Shown piece after piece: positions 15,666-24,306 of a DNA stretch of 25,306 nt. The notes below the pieces were generated by a model that saw only the letters and a program-made list of their open reading frames with translations, searched no databases and was not told where the DNA came from. How positions within the stretch are numbered: the first letter of the stretch is position 1; every line of letters starts with the position of its first letter. Origin of the DNA: CAYLPJ01 sp964385465 (GTDB lineage Bacteria > Planctomycetota > Phycisphaerae > SM23-33); contig CAYLPJ010000074.1 in the NCBI GenBank assembly GCA_964385465.1, forward strand, positions 1 through 25,306, given 5' to 3'. The position numbers were made by a program, and so were the translations under genes.

Positions 15666-17069
15666 ATGGCCCCGGACCTGGTGCTGCTGCAACAATACGC
15701 CGAGACGCGGGACGACGAGGCGCTGGCCGAGCTGATCGAGCGCCACCGCCACCACGTCTACGCGACGTGCCTGCGGATCCTCGGCAACCGCGCGGACGCC
15801 GAGGACGCGGCCCAGGAGTGCTTCCTCAAGCTCGTCCGCCACGCCGGGCAGGTGCGGACGTCCCTGGCCGGGTGGCTGCACCGCTGCGCGACGCACACGG
15901 CCCTGAACACCCGCAAGCAGCTCGGCGCGCGGCGCCGGCGGGAGCGGAACTACGGCGAGGCCCGCGACGCCCGCGTCCGCGACCGGCGCGACCCCTGGCG
16001 GGCCGTCGAGCCGCACTTCGACGAGGCCCTGGCCAAGCTGCCGCCCGAGTGCGGGTACATCGTCGTCGAGAGCTACCTCCGCCAGCGGTCCCGCACCGAG
16101 ATCGCCGAGGAGCTGGGCATCTCCCGCGTGACCCTCTACCGCCGCCTCGAGCAGGGCGTCACGCTCCTCCGCCGCCACCTCGAACGCGCCGGCGTGGCCG
16201 TGTCGCTCGGCATCCTCGCCGCCCTGATGGCACGCCGCACCGCGGACGCCCGGGCGCCCGCCGGGCTCGCCGAACGCATCCGCCGGGCCGTCGGCAACCT
16301 CGCCGCCGACGGGCCTCCGCCCGGTGCGGGCGCCGACGCCCCGGGCGGGCCGGCGCCGTGGACCGACCCGCCGCGAACCCCGCGAACCGCTGCCGGGTTC
16401 GTCGTCGGAGGGATCCTCACCGCCCTGCTGATCCTCGGCGTCGTCCACCAGGTCACCACCGGCCGCGTGCCCGACCCCGCCGAGGCCGGCCGGGCCGCCC
16501 CCGCCGACCGGGCGGGCAGGGCCCTGTGGTCCACCGCCCGGCCGGGCCGCCCGGCGCCGGCGGCCGCCGGGCGCCGCGCGGAGTTCGCCGACGCCGTGGC
16601 CGAGGCGATTGCCGCAGCCCCCGCCCCCGAGCCGCTCGATCCGCCCGCCGACGCCGGCGGTGCCAAGGCGGCCGATTCCACGTGGGTGCCGTTCTGGATC
16701 ACGCCCGGCAAGTCGGGCGGTGGCGGCTCGCGCCGCCGCGCCGCCGTCGGCGCCGGCAAGGCCGGCGGCCCGCCCGCCGCCAAGGCGCCCGGGCGGGATC
16801 CCTGGCCGTTCGCGCCGAAGGCCGTGGTCGACCAGCGGCTCGCCGCCGTGCACGCCGCCTCCGCCGCGCGCCGCGCCGACGAAGAGGCCCGCCGCCTCGC
16901 CGAGCCCCCGCGGCGCCGCCGGCGACGACCGGACGGCGTCCGCTTCAGCGTCTTCAACGGCACGGTCTCCGGGGGGCGGGTGATCCGCAAGTCGCGCACC
17001 GATGTCAGCGGGCCCTTCCCGCTGAAGGTCGGCGGCCCCAGGCCGGGCAACGCCCGGTTGGGGCGGTAG
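15666..17069 (+). CDS. ECF sigma factor with a membrane-anchored C-terminal extension
   Basis: 467 aa, over twice the usual ECF length. Region 2 lies at about 17-85 (ELIERHRHHVYATCLRILG, then NRADAEDAAQECFLKL, the core- and -10-binding helices). Region 4 lies at about 118-172 (ALAKLPPECGYIVVESYL, then RTEIAEELGISRVTLYRRL, a helix-turn-helix for the -35 box). Then come a linker rich in Ala, Pro and Gly, a membrane segment GFVVGGILTALLILGVVH (244-261) and a low-complexity tail of about 200 residues ending in a short basic and beta-like part. Planctomycetes are known for ECF sigma factors with long C-terminal extensions. A tail crossing the membrane could sense signals or hold the sigma part, doing the work of an anti-sigma factor, of which none is encoded nearby. 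The start has AGGAGAG upstream. The gene converges on the GH29 gene with 16 bases between them. Confidence 0.88.
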   Translation: MAPDLVLLQQYAETRDDEALAELIERHRHHVYATCLRILGNRADAEDAAQECFLKLVRHAGQVRTSLAGWLHRCATHTALNTRKQLGARRRRERNYGEARDARVRDRRDPWRAVEPHFDEALAKLPPECGYIVVESYLRQRSRTEIAEELGISRVTLYRRLEQGVTLLRRHLERAGVAVSLGILAALMARRTADARAPAGLAERIRRAVGNLAADGPPPGAGADAPGGPAPWTDPPRTPRTAAGFVVGGILTALLILGVVHQVTTGRVPDPAEAGRAAPADRAGRALWSTARPGRPAPAAAGRRAEFADAVAEAIAAAPAPEPLDPPADAGGAKAADSTWVPFWITPGKSGGGGSRRRAAVGAGKAGGPPAAKAPGRDPWPFAPKAVVDQRLAAVHAASAARRADEEARRLAEPPRRRRRRPDGVRFSVFNGTVSGGRVIRKSRTDVSGPFPLKVGGPRPGNARLGR

Positions 17070-17085
17070 ACAGCGCGGCCCGCCG

Positions 17086-18414
17086 CTACCGTGGCCGGCC
17101 GTCCGCCCACACGCTGGAGCCCCGCCCGGCCGCCCAGGGCGTCATGCGGCGCGGGTCGCCGCACCAGAGGCGGTCTCTCGCCCAGTCGCACGCCTGCGGG
17201 CACGCGGCGCAGCGAAGGCGGATCACCGGGAACAGCGCCGTCGGCCTCTCGGCGGGCAGGCCGCCGAGCACCAGCTCGCCGTCGCCCTGCTCGAAGGCCA
17301 CCTCCTGGCCGGTCGTCAGCAGCGTGGCGCTCTCGACCGGTGTGGCCAGCCCCGCCAGGCGGATCGCGCCGCTGCCGTCCCAGAACCGGCAGACGAGGTA
17401 CAGGTCGCGGCCCTTGCGGACCTGCCGGCCGTGGGTGACGAACTCGCAGACCTCCCCGCCCTCGCTGCCGTAGATCGCCTCGCCGTGGACGGCCAGCCAG
17501 TCCCCGATGCGCTCGGTGCGCTCGACGAACGGCGCCGGCAGCCGCCCGTCCGCCCGCGGGCCCACGTTCAGCAGCAGGTTGCCCCCCCGCGACGCGCACT
17601 CGACGAGCATGTCCAGCAGCACGTCCGCCGGCCGCCACCGTTCCCCGGCCGCGTAGCCCCACAGCCGCCAGGTGGCCGTCTGGCAGGACTCCCACCGCCG
17701 CCCCTCGGCGACGATGCGATGCTCCGGCGTGCCGAAGTCCCCGTACGGGCGCTCGGGCCCGCCGTAGCCGTCCTCGAGGACCCGCCGCGTCCGCCCGAGG
17801 CGGTTGTTGATGAGGATCCCCGGCTGGAGGGCGCGAAGCTCGTCCAGCAGGGCCTCGCCCCCCCAGTCCTCGGCGAACTCCGGCCAGGCGCCGTCGAACC
17901 ACAGCTCGGCGATCTCCCCGTAGCCGCCCAGCAGCTCGCGGAGCTGGGCGTGCACGTACTCCCGCAAGCCCGCGAACCCCGCCGGGTCGTGCTCGGGGCC
18001 CTCCCAGTACGCCGGGAGCCGCCAGTCCGCCAGCGAGTAGTACAGCCCCACCTTCAGCCCCGCGGCGCCGAAGGCGTCGGCATACTCGGCCACGAAGTCC
18101 CGCCCGGCCGCCTGGCGGGCCGAGCTGTAGTCGGTGACCTTCGAGTCCCACAGGCAGAACCCGTCGTGATGGCGCGTGGTCAGCACGGCGTACTTCATCC
18201 CGCCGCGGACGGCGACCTCCGCCCACACGCGGGCGTCGAAGTGCTCCGGGCACCACGCGCAGGCCATCTCCGCGTACGCCCGCTGGTCGATCCGCTCGCG
18301 GAACAGCGGCTGCTCGCCGCGTGCCAGCACGGCGTACGGCCCCCAGTGGATGAACATCCCGTAGCGGGCCTCGTCGAACCAGGCCCACGGGTCGCCGGCA
18401 TCGGATGCGGTCAC
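17086..18414 (-). CDS. GH29 alpha-L-fucosidase, cytoplasmic
   Basis: 442 aa, GTG start, AAAGGAG seven bases upstream. The GH29 fold runs from WFDEARYGMFIHWGPYAV (12-29) through GGMKYAVLTTRHHDGFCLWD (71-90) and KVGLYYSLADWRLP to the nucleophile D174 in ELWFDGAW. It ends with a beta-sandwich that includes LLLNVGPRADGRLP. H23, H82 and H83 are the fucose-binding histidines expected from the family. There is no signal peptide, unlike many secreted GH29 enzymes, so it should act on small imported oligosaccharides. The extreme C-terminus (AACPQACDWARDRLWCGDP) has four cysteines and goes beyond the usual domain end; it is of unknown role. It is the last gene of a minus-strand set, 22 bases after the kelch-like gene. 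The acid/base residue cannot be fixed by eye. The reaction would be hydrolysis of terminal alpha-L-fucose. Confidence 0.9.
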   Translation of the reverse strand: MTASDAGDPWAWFDEARYGMFIHWGPYAVLARGEQPLFRERIDQRAYAEMACAWCPEHFDARVWAEVAVRGGMKYAVLTTRHHDGFCLWDSKVTDYSSARQAAGRDFVAEYADAFGAAGLKVGLYYSLADWRLPAYWEGPEHDPAGFAGLREYVHAQLRELLGGYGEIAELWFDGAWPEFAEDWGGEALLDELRALQPGILINNRLGRTRRVLEDGYGGPERPYGDFGTPEHRIVAEGRRWESCQTATWRLWGYAAGERWRPADVLLDMLVECASRGGNLLLNVGPRADGRLPAPFVERTERIGDWLAVHGEAIYGSEGGEVCEFVTHGRQVRKGRDLYLVCRFWDGSGAIRLAGLATPVESATLLTTGQEVAFEQGDGELVLGGLPAERPTALFPVIRLRCAACPQACDWARDRLWCGDPRRMTPWAAGRGSSVWADGRPR

Positions 18415-18436
18415 GGAGGACTCCTTTCGGGGCGGC

Positions 18437-20956
18437 CTACTCGCCGGCCGGCAGGCGCGGGCGCATCAGCGCCGTGCGAGGCACGTTCACGAGGACCTTG
18501 TGTGTGGGCACGTAGACGAGCTGCGTGTACGGGCGCGGGAAGCGCACGGCCTGCCCGGCGGTGGTCAGCTCCACCCACGTGTTGCGGGCGAAGGAGTACA
18601 TCCACTGGCCCGCGCGGCGGGTGCGAGGGTCGTGGATCACCGCGTAGACGGCGTTCTGATCCGGCACGTGGACGACCGTCCCCGGCAGGCCGACCGGCCT
18701 GCGCCGCGGGCGGAGGCGCCGGAAGCGGTTGGCGGCGATCTCGTACACCCACGTGCCCTCGGCGAGCACCGTGCCCTCCCGGCTGCGGCGGAACTCGTGG
18801 AAGAACACCGCGTCCTTGCCCGCGAGGTAGCAGAAGGGCCTGCACTCCATGACCACGCCCGGGCGGGGATCGGGGATCTTCCGCACCTCCAGCCGCCCGG
18901 TGCGGACGTCGTGGATGCCGAAGAACGCCTCGTCCCGGCAGACGCGGCCGTCGTAGGGCTCCAGGCTCCCGCCGAAGCCCATCACGCGTCCGGCGGGGTC
19001 GACGACGTGGGCGCGGGCGAACGTGTCCGGCACGCCCTCGCCGAGGACGACCGGCCCGCACCGCCGCTGCCGCCAGACGCCGCCGCGGTCGATGTCGTGG
19101 AACCACGCGAACCGCCCCGGCTCGTCGGCGGCGAACCGCGGGCGGAGCTGCCCGGGGCCCCACCGCCGGCTGAAGCCCCCGAGCGTCCGGTACATCCGCC
19201 CGTCGAGCGCGACGTACTCGTTCCGCTGGTGGTGGGCGTGCGGCCCGCCGCGCAGGCTCATCGAGCAGCCGCCCCAGCAGACCGGGGGCACCAGGTCGTT
19301 GTGCTCGCCCGCCGTCGTCACCCACCGGTTGGCGGCGACGACGTACACCGCCGGGTTGTTGACCTGGTACGTCGAGTGCCCCCCGCCGAAGTACACCGCC
19401 CAGCCGCGGACCGGATCGCAGGCGAGGTTGCCCCAGTCCCGCCGGGCCGGCTCGTTCGGCGGGTCGGCGTGGACCCACGTGTTCGGCGGCAGCTCCGCCA
19501 GCCGCGCCAGCCAGTCCCCGTCCGCCGGCGGGATGCGGATCGGCCGGACCGGCGCCGAAGGACGCCACGCCGGAGCCGGCTCCCGCGACAGCTTCGACGC
19601 CCGAAGGTCCAGCACGTACGTCTGGCCGACCGGCCGCTTGCCCTCGCGGACGTTCTGCGTCAGCACCAGCAGGCGGGCGCCGGCGTCGAGGGCGATCTCG
19701 AACTCGTCCGGCCGCCAGCCCGTGCAGTGGCGCCAGCCGAACTCCCACGGCCAGTCGGCCTCGTGCAGGCGGAACCACCGCTCGGCGGCGACGTCCAGGC
19801 CCCAGAGCGTGATCCGCCCGGGCCGCCCGCGCTTCTCGCCGGCACGGCGGGTGACCAGCAGCACGCGCTTCGACGCCGGGTCGCAGGCCAGCCGGGGCCG
19901 GCGCTGCGCCGGCGGCCGGTCGGGGCAGGCGAGCTCGCGCCACGTCCGCGTGCGGCAGTCGTACAGCCACGTGTCGTTGAGCCCCCCGGGCCCGCCGCGC
20001 CGGCCGAGGTCCGTGCGGACCAGCCCGTCCTGCCCGCCGAACAGCACGATCCCCTTGACGCCCGGGTGGTACACCATCGGCGCGCCGCAGCGGGGGGGCG
20101 GCTCGACCCGCGCCCGCGCCGCCGGGCCCGCGCGAAGCCGGGCCAGCCTGGCCCTGCCGGCAGCGAGGTCCGGCCCGGCCGACCGATCCCGCCGGCCCCG
20201 CCACGCCGCGTCCATCGCGTCGCTGACGGCCGACATCTCCTCGACGGCCTCCCGGCGGTATCGCCGCCCCGCCGTCCGCCAGGTGTTGTCGGTGAACCGG
20301 TAGACGAACGTGCCATGGTGCCCGCGCATCTCGCCGGTGGCGTCCCGCAGCTCGGTATCCCAGCCGCCCCAGTGAGGGAACAGGACGATCTCGTCGTTGA
20401 CCGGGTCGTAGCAGGCGCCCGCCCCGTACACCGGCGGCCCGCCGGGAAGCTCCCTGCCGGCCAGCAGCACCCTCGCCTTCATGTCGCGCCAGCTCCGCCG
20501 CTGCGGGTCGTAGGCGGCCATGAGGCCGGGCATGACGTAGATCACCTCGTCGCGCCGGCTGTCGTAGCAGACCGCGTCGCAGACCATCGACGGCGCCGGC
20601 GTGCCGCACGGCAGCATCTCCCCCCGGCCCCGGTAGTAGGACCCCTTGCCGTGCGGGAAGTTCAGCCCGGGCAGCTTCTCCGCCGCCGGGTAGTCGCTCG
20701 CCCAGCTCGCGCCCGCCGCGTCGAACGCCCGCACGTCGTTCCGCATCCACGGCCGCGAGTCCCCGATCGACACCGCCCCCCAGTGAAGCACGCACCCGCG
20801 CGAGGGCACATACACCGGCCGGCTGTACACGTACCCCGCCGCCCCCGCCGCCTCGACCCGCCGCCAGGCATTCCCGCCGCCCCCCGGTGCAGCGCCCGCG
20901 ACCCCGGCGCCGCCCCCGGCCGCCACCGCCCAAACCGCTGTCGCCAACCACCGCAT
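18437..20956 (-). CDS. Secreted kelch-like beta-propeller protein
   Basis: 839 aa. Signal peptide about 1-32 (MRWLATAVWAVAAGGG, then AGAAPGG). The mature protein has many kelch-type blades: a strand with a D/N-x-x-x-x-x-V/I-x-F/Y-GG-like turn followed by W-x-x-L or W-R-E-L. Examples are CYDPVNDEIVLFPHWGG, YHPGVKGIVLFGGQDG, TWLYDCRTRTWRELACP, CDPVRGWAVYFGGGHSTY, TWVYEIAANRFRRLRP and WMYSFARNTWVELTT. It is long enough for one large or two propellers. No galactose oxidase copper site is apparent. Such proteins may bind glycans at the surface or act as oxidases or lyases; function is open. The start at 20956 is fixed by GGAGGTG six bases upstream and by the signal peptide; an upstream methionine at 20986 lacks both. 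It sits between the DUF488 partner gene (37-base gap) and the GH29 gene (22-base gap). Confidence 0.8.
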   Translation of the reverse strand: MRWLATAVWAVAAGGGAGVAGAAPGGGGNAWRRVEAAGAAGYVYSRPVYVPSRGCVLHWGAVSIGDSRPWMRNDVRAFDAAGASWASDYPAAEKLPGLNFPHGKGSYYRGRGEMLPCGTPAPSMVCDAVCYDSRRDEVIYVMPGLMAAYDPQRRSWRDMKARVLLAGRELPGGPPVYGAGACYDPVNDEIVLFPHWGGWDTELRDATGEMRGHHGTFVYRFTDNTWRTAGRRYRREAVEEMSAVSDAMDAAWRGRRDRSAGPDLAAGRARLARLRAGPAARARVEPPPRCGAPMVYHPGVKGIVLFGGQDGLVRTDLGRRGGPGGLNDTWLYDCRTRTWRELACPDRPPAQRRPRLACDPASKRVLLVTRRAGEKRGRPGRITLWGLDVAAERWFRLHEADWPWEFGWRHCTGWRPDEFEIALDAGARLLVLTQNVREGKRPVGQTYVLDLRASKLSREPAPAWRPSAPVRPIRIPPADGDWLARLAELPPNTWVHADPPNEPARRDWGNLACDPVRGWAVYFGGGHSTYQVNNPAVYVVAANRWVTTAGEHNDLVPPVCWGGCSMSLRGGPHAHHQRNEYVALDGRMYRTLGGFSRRWGPGQLRPRFAADEPGRFAWFHDIDRGGVWRQRRCGPVVLGEGVPDTFARAHVVDPAGRVMGFGGSLEPYDGRVCRDEAFFGIHDVRTGRLEVRKIPDPRPGVVMECRPFCYLAGKDAVFFHEFRRSREGTVLAEGTWVYEIAANRFRRLRPRRRPVGLPGTVVHVPDQNAVYAVIHDPRTRRAGQWMYSFARNTWVELTTAGQAVRFPRPYTQLVYVPTHKVLVNVPRTALMRPRLPAGE

Positions 20957-20993
20957 GATCCACCTCCGGCCGCTGTCCCGGGGCATCGCGAGC

Positions 20994-21788
20994 TCAGAAG
21001 AGGGTAGCCTGCCTGGGCTTCGGCGGCCAGAACGTACCGAGAACCATCCAGGTGTTGTAGGGGTGCCGCGTGCCGACGAAGAAGCGGGTGTCCTTGTCGT
21101 CGCGGCAGATCTCGCCGAGGAACTTCTCGCGAACGTCCTGTACGGCGGCGGCTTCCGAGCCCGACTCGGCTCGCGCCTTGAGAAACCGCATGCCCAACTC
21201 CCAGTCCAGCATGCTGAGCTTGTGCTCTCGCGGAGGGTCGCCGCACTCGAAAACGTACGAGAACCTGTAGGGCAGCTTGGTCAGGAGCTTCCGGTGCCCG
21301 AAGAGGCGAAGCTGGGCCCACCGGGCCTCTTGACGCGGCGACCACTCGCGGCTGACGGGCTCGGCCACCAGGTCCTTCACCCGTGTCGGCCGGACAATCC
21401 CGAGCGAGGTGCGGTCTCTCTCGTAAAGCGCCTTGAGCTCATCGATCGTGTGGTGGGGCATCGGGTCGATGACCGCGCTGCGCCGGCGCCAATCGCCGCG
21501 TGTCGGAATGGGATCGCCCAGCACGCGCAGGGACTCCAGGTCCGGGCGGCGGCTCTCCGGACGCTGGTCCGGGCCGGCGCCGCGCGGTTCGAGCCCGACC
21601 TCAATCCACTGCCATTTGCGGAACTGCTGGGCGGCGGGGCGATAGCGGAAGTCGATCGGGTAAAGGCGCACCCATTGCCCCTCCCGGTCGATCCCGGCCG
21701 TGCAGACCGTCTCCTGGTATCGGGTGGAGGGGTGCGGATACGTCTTGACGGTGATCAGGACCTCGGTCCGCTCAAACCCCGGTCTCAT
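20994..21788 (-). CDS. Conserved protein paired with DUF488, function unknown
   Basis: 264 aa, no signal peptide or membrane segment. The N-terminus EVLITVKTYPHPSTRYQETVCTAGI and the following WVRLYPIDFRY look like those of a small bacterial family that I recall as commonly encoded next to DUF488 proteins. Charged middle, then a C-terminal beta segment FVGTRHPYNTWMVLGTFWPP. No known catalytic motif is seen. Its start lies inside the 3' end of the DUF488 gene (17-base overlap, different frame), with GGGGA about seven bases upstream, so the two are translationally coupled and probably work as one unit. The link to DUF488 is seen directly; any role in stress response, RNA metabolism or defence would be a guess. 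Confidence 0.78.
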   Translation of the reverse strand: MRPGFERTEVLITVKTYPHPSTRYQETVCTAGIDREGQWVRLYPIDFRYRPAAQQFRKWQWIEVGLEPRGAGPDQRPESRRPDLESLRVLGDPIPTRGDWRRRSAVIDPMPHHTIDELKALYERDRTSLGIVRPTRVKDLVAEPVSREWSPRQEARWAQLRLFGHRKLLTKLPYRFSYVFECGDPPREHKLSMLDWELGMRFLKARAESGSEAAAVQDVREKFLGEICRDDKDTRFFVGTRHPYNTWMVLGTFWPPKPRQATLF

Positions 21789-22641
21789 TCTCTGTCCCCA
21801 GATGGCGGATGCTCAGCCCTGTCCTTCGGGCGACCTCCTCGGCCACGCGGGTGCGATGACACATACGGGGGTCGGCCTCCATGCAAACCAGCACCGTTGG
21901 CCGGGACCGCATCTCGCCGCCGAGGCGCTCCATCTCGGTCTCCGCCGACGGCAGGATTTCGTCGCGGTACCAGTCGAACAACCGTCGATAGTCGTCAGGA
22001 CCCTCCAGGTCGCGTCGGCGTTGCGAGGGGATGCCCAACGCCGGCTCGTGCCGGTAGTCCATCCCCATCGCCCCGCACAGCCGGGACAGCGTGCTGCGGT
22101 GGAAGCCGAACCGCCGGGCCACCGGGTTCCTGCGGACGTCCACCACGGAGCGGACCCCCGACCGGAGCAGCAGGTCCAGGAAGCCCTCCACCTGCCTGCC
22201 CTGGTAACCGGCCGTATGGACCGCGCAGGCGCCCGCCGGTCGCGCCGCCAGCGCCCGCCGCCTGCTGTTGGCCGTGTACCAGGGGAAGCGCGTGTAGACG
22301 TAGTCGAGCAGCTCGGCCGGGCGTTTGTCGGCCATGCGGTCCACGACACGGTCGGCGTCGTCCCCGATTGCCGCCGGCAAGTCCGAAACCGCGCTGCCGG
22401 GCAGCACCCACCGCGTGGATCGCCGCGTCAGGTGGCCGCTGTCTTGCAGCTTGCGGGCGTCCCGACGGAGCGAGAAAGAGTCCGGCCCGTGGCGGTGAGG
22501 GAGGAATTCGTAAAACGCCCCGCCGCCGCCCGACGGCATCTCGGCGCGGAGGAGGAACGCCCACTTGATCAGCTCGATCGGGGAGACGGGCCGCCCGGCT
22601 CGGCGCACCATCCGGATGAGGACCTTCTGTCGGTTGAGCAT
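21772..22641 (-). CDS. DUF488 protein with an N-terminal winged-helix-like domain
   Basis: 289 aa, cytoplasmic. Residues about 5-80 (KVLIRMVRRAGRPVSPIELIKW, then FYEFLPHRHGPDSFSLRRDARKLQDSGHL) look like a DNA- or protein-binding winged helix of the kind found in Panacea/DUF4065-like proteins. Residues about 140-280 are a full DUF488 domain: HTAGYQGRQVEGFLDLL, SVVDVRRNPVARRFGFHRSTL and the diagnostic CMEADPRMCHR with C253, C261 and H262. The biochemical role of DUF488 is unknown; the conserved Cys and His residues suggest metal or nucleotide binding or redox chemistry. It is the first gene of the minus-strand set and overlaps its partner by 17 bases. The ribosome binding site is weak, and a TAGAAT box (22680-22685, minus) lies about 40 bases upstream. 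The rest of the set encodes glycan proteins, so promoter sharing rather than function may explain the arrangement. Confidence 0.82.
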   Translation of the reverse strand: MLNRQKVLIRMVRRAGRPVSPIELIKWAFLLRAEMPSGGGGAFYEFLPHRHGPDSFSLRRDARKLQDSGHLTRRSTRWVLPGSAVSDLPAAIGDDADRVVDRMADKRPAELLDYVYTRFPWYTANSRRRALAARPAGACAVHTAGYQGRQVEGFLDLLLRSGVRSVVDVRRNPVARRFGFHRSTLSRLCGAMGMDYRHEPALGIPSQRRRDLEGPDDYRRLFDWYRDEILPSAETEMERLGGEMRSRPTVLVCMEADPRMCHRTRVAEEVARRTGLSIRHLGTENETGV

Positions 22642-22800
22642 GGCGCGGTTCCCGCAAACGTGCCGGTTCCTGCTGCGCTATTCTATCGGCATGCCCCGCA
22701 CATCGCACCAGCGCACCCGACGCCAACCGGCGCGGGCGAACGTCGGCCGGCGTTGCTATACTCGGCGGCCGACAGCCGAGGCCACCAGAGGGAGCACACC
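22642..22800. promoter_or_regulatory. Divergent promoter region of the DUF488 and sulfatase genes
   Basis: 159 bases. For the sulfatase, TGC-TATACT on the plus strand (-10 box 22757-22762) has the TG-N extended -10 form and sits 38 bases before the GTG start; no good -35 is seen. For the DUF488 gene, TAGAAT on the minus strand (22685-22680) is a possible -10. A CGGC/GCCG inverted repeat (about 22763-22779) just downstream of the sulfatase -10 could be an operator or hairpin. Confidence 0.45.
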
Positions 22801-24204
22801 GTGCGACGACCGAATATTCTGCTTTTGACGACGGATCAGCAGCGGTGGGATGCGTTGGCGGCGGCGGGCAATGGCGACATCCGCACGCCGAACCTCGACG
22901 CGCTGGCCGGCGAGGGGGTGAGCTTCAGCCGCTTCTTCGTCCAGTGCCCCGTCTGCATGCCCAGCCGCATGAGCATGCTCACCGGGCTCTACCCCGCCTC
23001 CGTCGGGGTGACCGGCAACGGGCCCGAGCTGCCCCGCGACGCCCTCACGCTGCCGCGGATGCTGGCCAACTACGGCTACCGCTCGGCCAACCTGGGCAAG
23101 CTGCACTTCCTCCGCCACGCCGACCGCGACCACCGCGCCATCCACCCCGACTACGGCTTCGACCACCTCGAGATCAGCGACGAGCCCGGCTGCTACGAGG
23201 ACGCCTACCACGCCTGGGTCCGAAGCGTCGCGCCCGGCGAGGAGAAGAACATCTCCTGCGGCCTGCCCCCCGCCACGGCCGTCTGGCAGCGGACGGTCGG
23301 CGTCCGCGACGGCATGGACCACCCGCCGCGGGACGAGAAGAAGCCCATCGCCTTCCGCTCGCGGAGCGACCTGACGCACACGGCCTTCGTGGCCGAGCGG
23401 ACGATCGCGTTCCTCCGCGCCCGCGCCGCGGCCGGCGGGGCCGAGCCGTGGCTGTGCATCGGCGGGTTTTACGCCCCGCACTCGCCGTGGATCGCCCCGC
23501 GGGAGTTCATCGACCTCTACGACCCGTCGGCGCTGTCGATCCCGGCGTTTCCCGAGGAGGTCGAGTCCGCCCGGGCCGAGCGGGGCTTCGGCGACGAGCA
23601 GCTCCGCCTGGCCAGGCAGGGCTACTACGCCCAGGTCAGCGAGGTGGACCACCACGTCGGGCGGGTCCTCCAGGCCCTCGACGCGACCGGGCAGCGGGAG
23701 GAGACGATCGTGATCTTCACGTCGGACCACGGCGAGTGGCTGGGCGAGCACATGCGCTGGGGCAAGGGCTACCCGGGGGCCGACGGCTGCGCCCGCGTGC
23801 CGATGCTCGTCCGCTGGCCCGCCGGCGGGGCCGAGGGGGGCCGGCGGATCGACCACCTCGCCGAGGCGGTGGACATCGTCCCGACGCTGCTGCGGTGGTG
23901 CGGGATCCCGATCCCCTACGAGCTCCAGGGCCGACCGCTGCCGATCGGCCCCCACGCCGGCCCGCCGCGCGACTCGGCCCTGATCGAGGGCACGGGGTAC
24001 TTCACGCTCCGCACGGCCCGCTACCGCTACACGCTCCGCGGGGAGAGCGAGGAGTACCTCCACGACCTCGACGCGCCCCACGGGGACTACCGCAACGTCG
24101 CCGGCGACCCCGCCTGCGCCGAGGCCCTCAGCGACCACCGCGCCCGCCTGCTCCGCCGCCTGCTGCTGAGGCAGCGCCCCCGCCGGCACCGCTGGCCGTA
24201 CTGA
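22801..24204 (+). CDS. Type I (S1) sulfatase without signal peptide
   Basis: 467 aa, GTG start with AGAGGGAG about seven bases upstream. The N-terminus RPNILLLTTDQQRWDAL holds the first metal ligand region (D12). The sulfatase signature VCMPSRMSMLTGLYP gives formylglycine precursor C52 and R56 in C-x-P-S-R. K100 and H102 (NLGKLHF), H226 (APHSPW) and D309/H310 (FTSDHGEWLGEH) are the expected active-site and metal residues. All are present, so it should be active after formylglycine formation; no maturase is encoded here. The protein opens directly into the catalytic domain and has no signal peptide, so it probably desulfates small sugars inside the cell. Substrate is unknown, but the neighbours suggest a sulfated fucose- or xylose-containing glycan. 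It is divergent from the DUF488 gene and followed 80 bases later by a repeat-borne terminator. Confidence 0.93.
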   Translation: MRRPNILLLTTDQQRWDALAAAGNGDIRTPNLDALAGEGVSFSRFFVQCPVCMPSRMSMLTGLYPASVGVTGNGPELPRDALTLPRMLANYGYRSANLGKLHFLRHADRDHRAIHPDYGFDHLEISDEPGCYEDAYHAWVRSVAPGEEKNISCGLPPATAVWQRTVGVRDGMDHPPRDEKKPIAFRSRSDLTHTAFVAERTIAFLRARAAAGGAEPWLCIGGFYAPHSPWIAPREFIDLYDPSALSIPAFPEEVESARAERGFGDEQLRLARQGYYAQVSEVDHHVGRVLQALDATGQREETIVIFTSDHGEWLGEHMRWGKGYPGADGCARVPMLVRWPAGGAEGGRRIDHLAEAVDIVPTLLRWCGIPIPYELQGRPLPIGPHAGPPRDSALIEGTGYFTLRTARYRYTLRGESEEYLHDLDAPHGDYRNVAGDPACAEALSDHRARLLRRLLLRQRPRRHRWPY

Positions 24205-24283
24205 CCCCCGGGCCGTCCGGGCGGGCCGTCGAAGCGGCGCGTTGGCCGGCACACTCCCGGGAACACGCCGCCAAATATGGAGT

Positions 24284-24306
24284 GCGGCGGCAACGACGCC
24301 GCTTTT
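24284..24306 (+). terminator. Repeat-borne intrinsic terminator after the sulfatase gene
   Basis: GCGGCG (24284-24289), 7-base loop, CGCCGC (24297-24302), then TTTTCC. It lies 80 bases after the sulfatase stop codon and has the same relation to that gene as the copy at 221-243 has to the GH10 gene. Confidence 0.6.

Noticed and set aside
18437..20956. Galactose oxidase
   Set aside because: Kelch blades are present, but I could not find the Cys-Tyr and histidine copper site expected of that enzyme.
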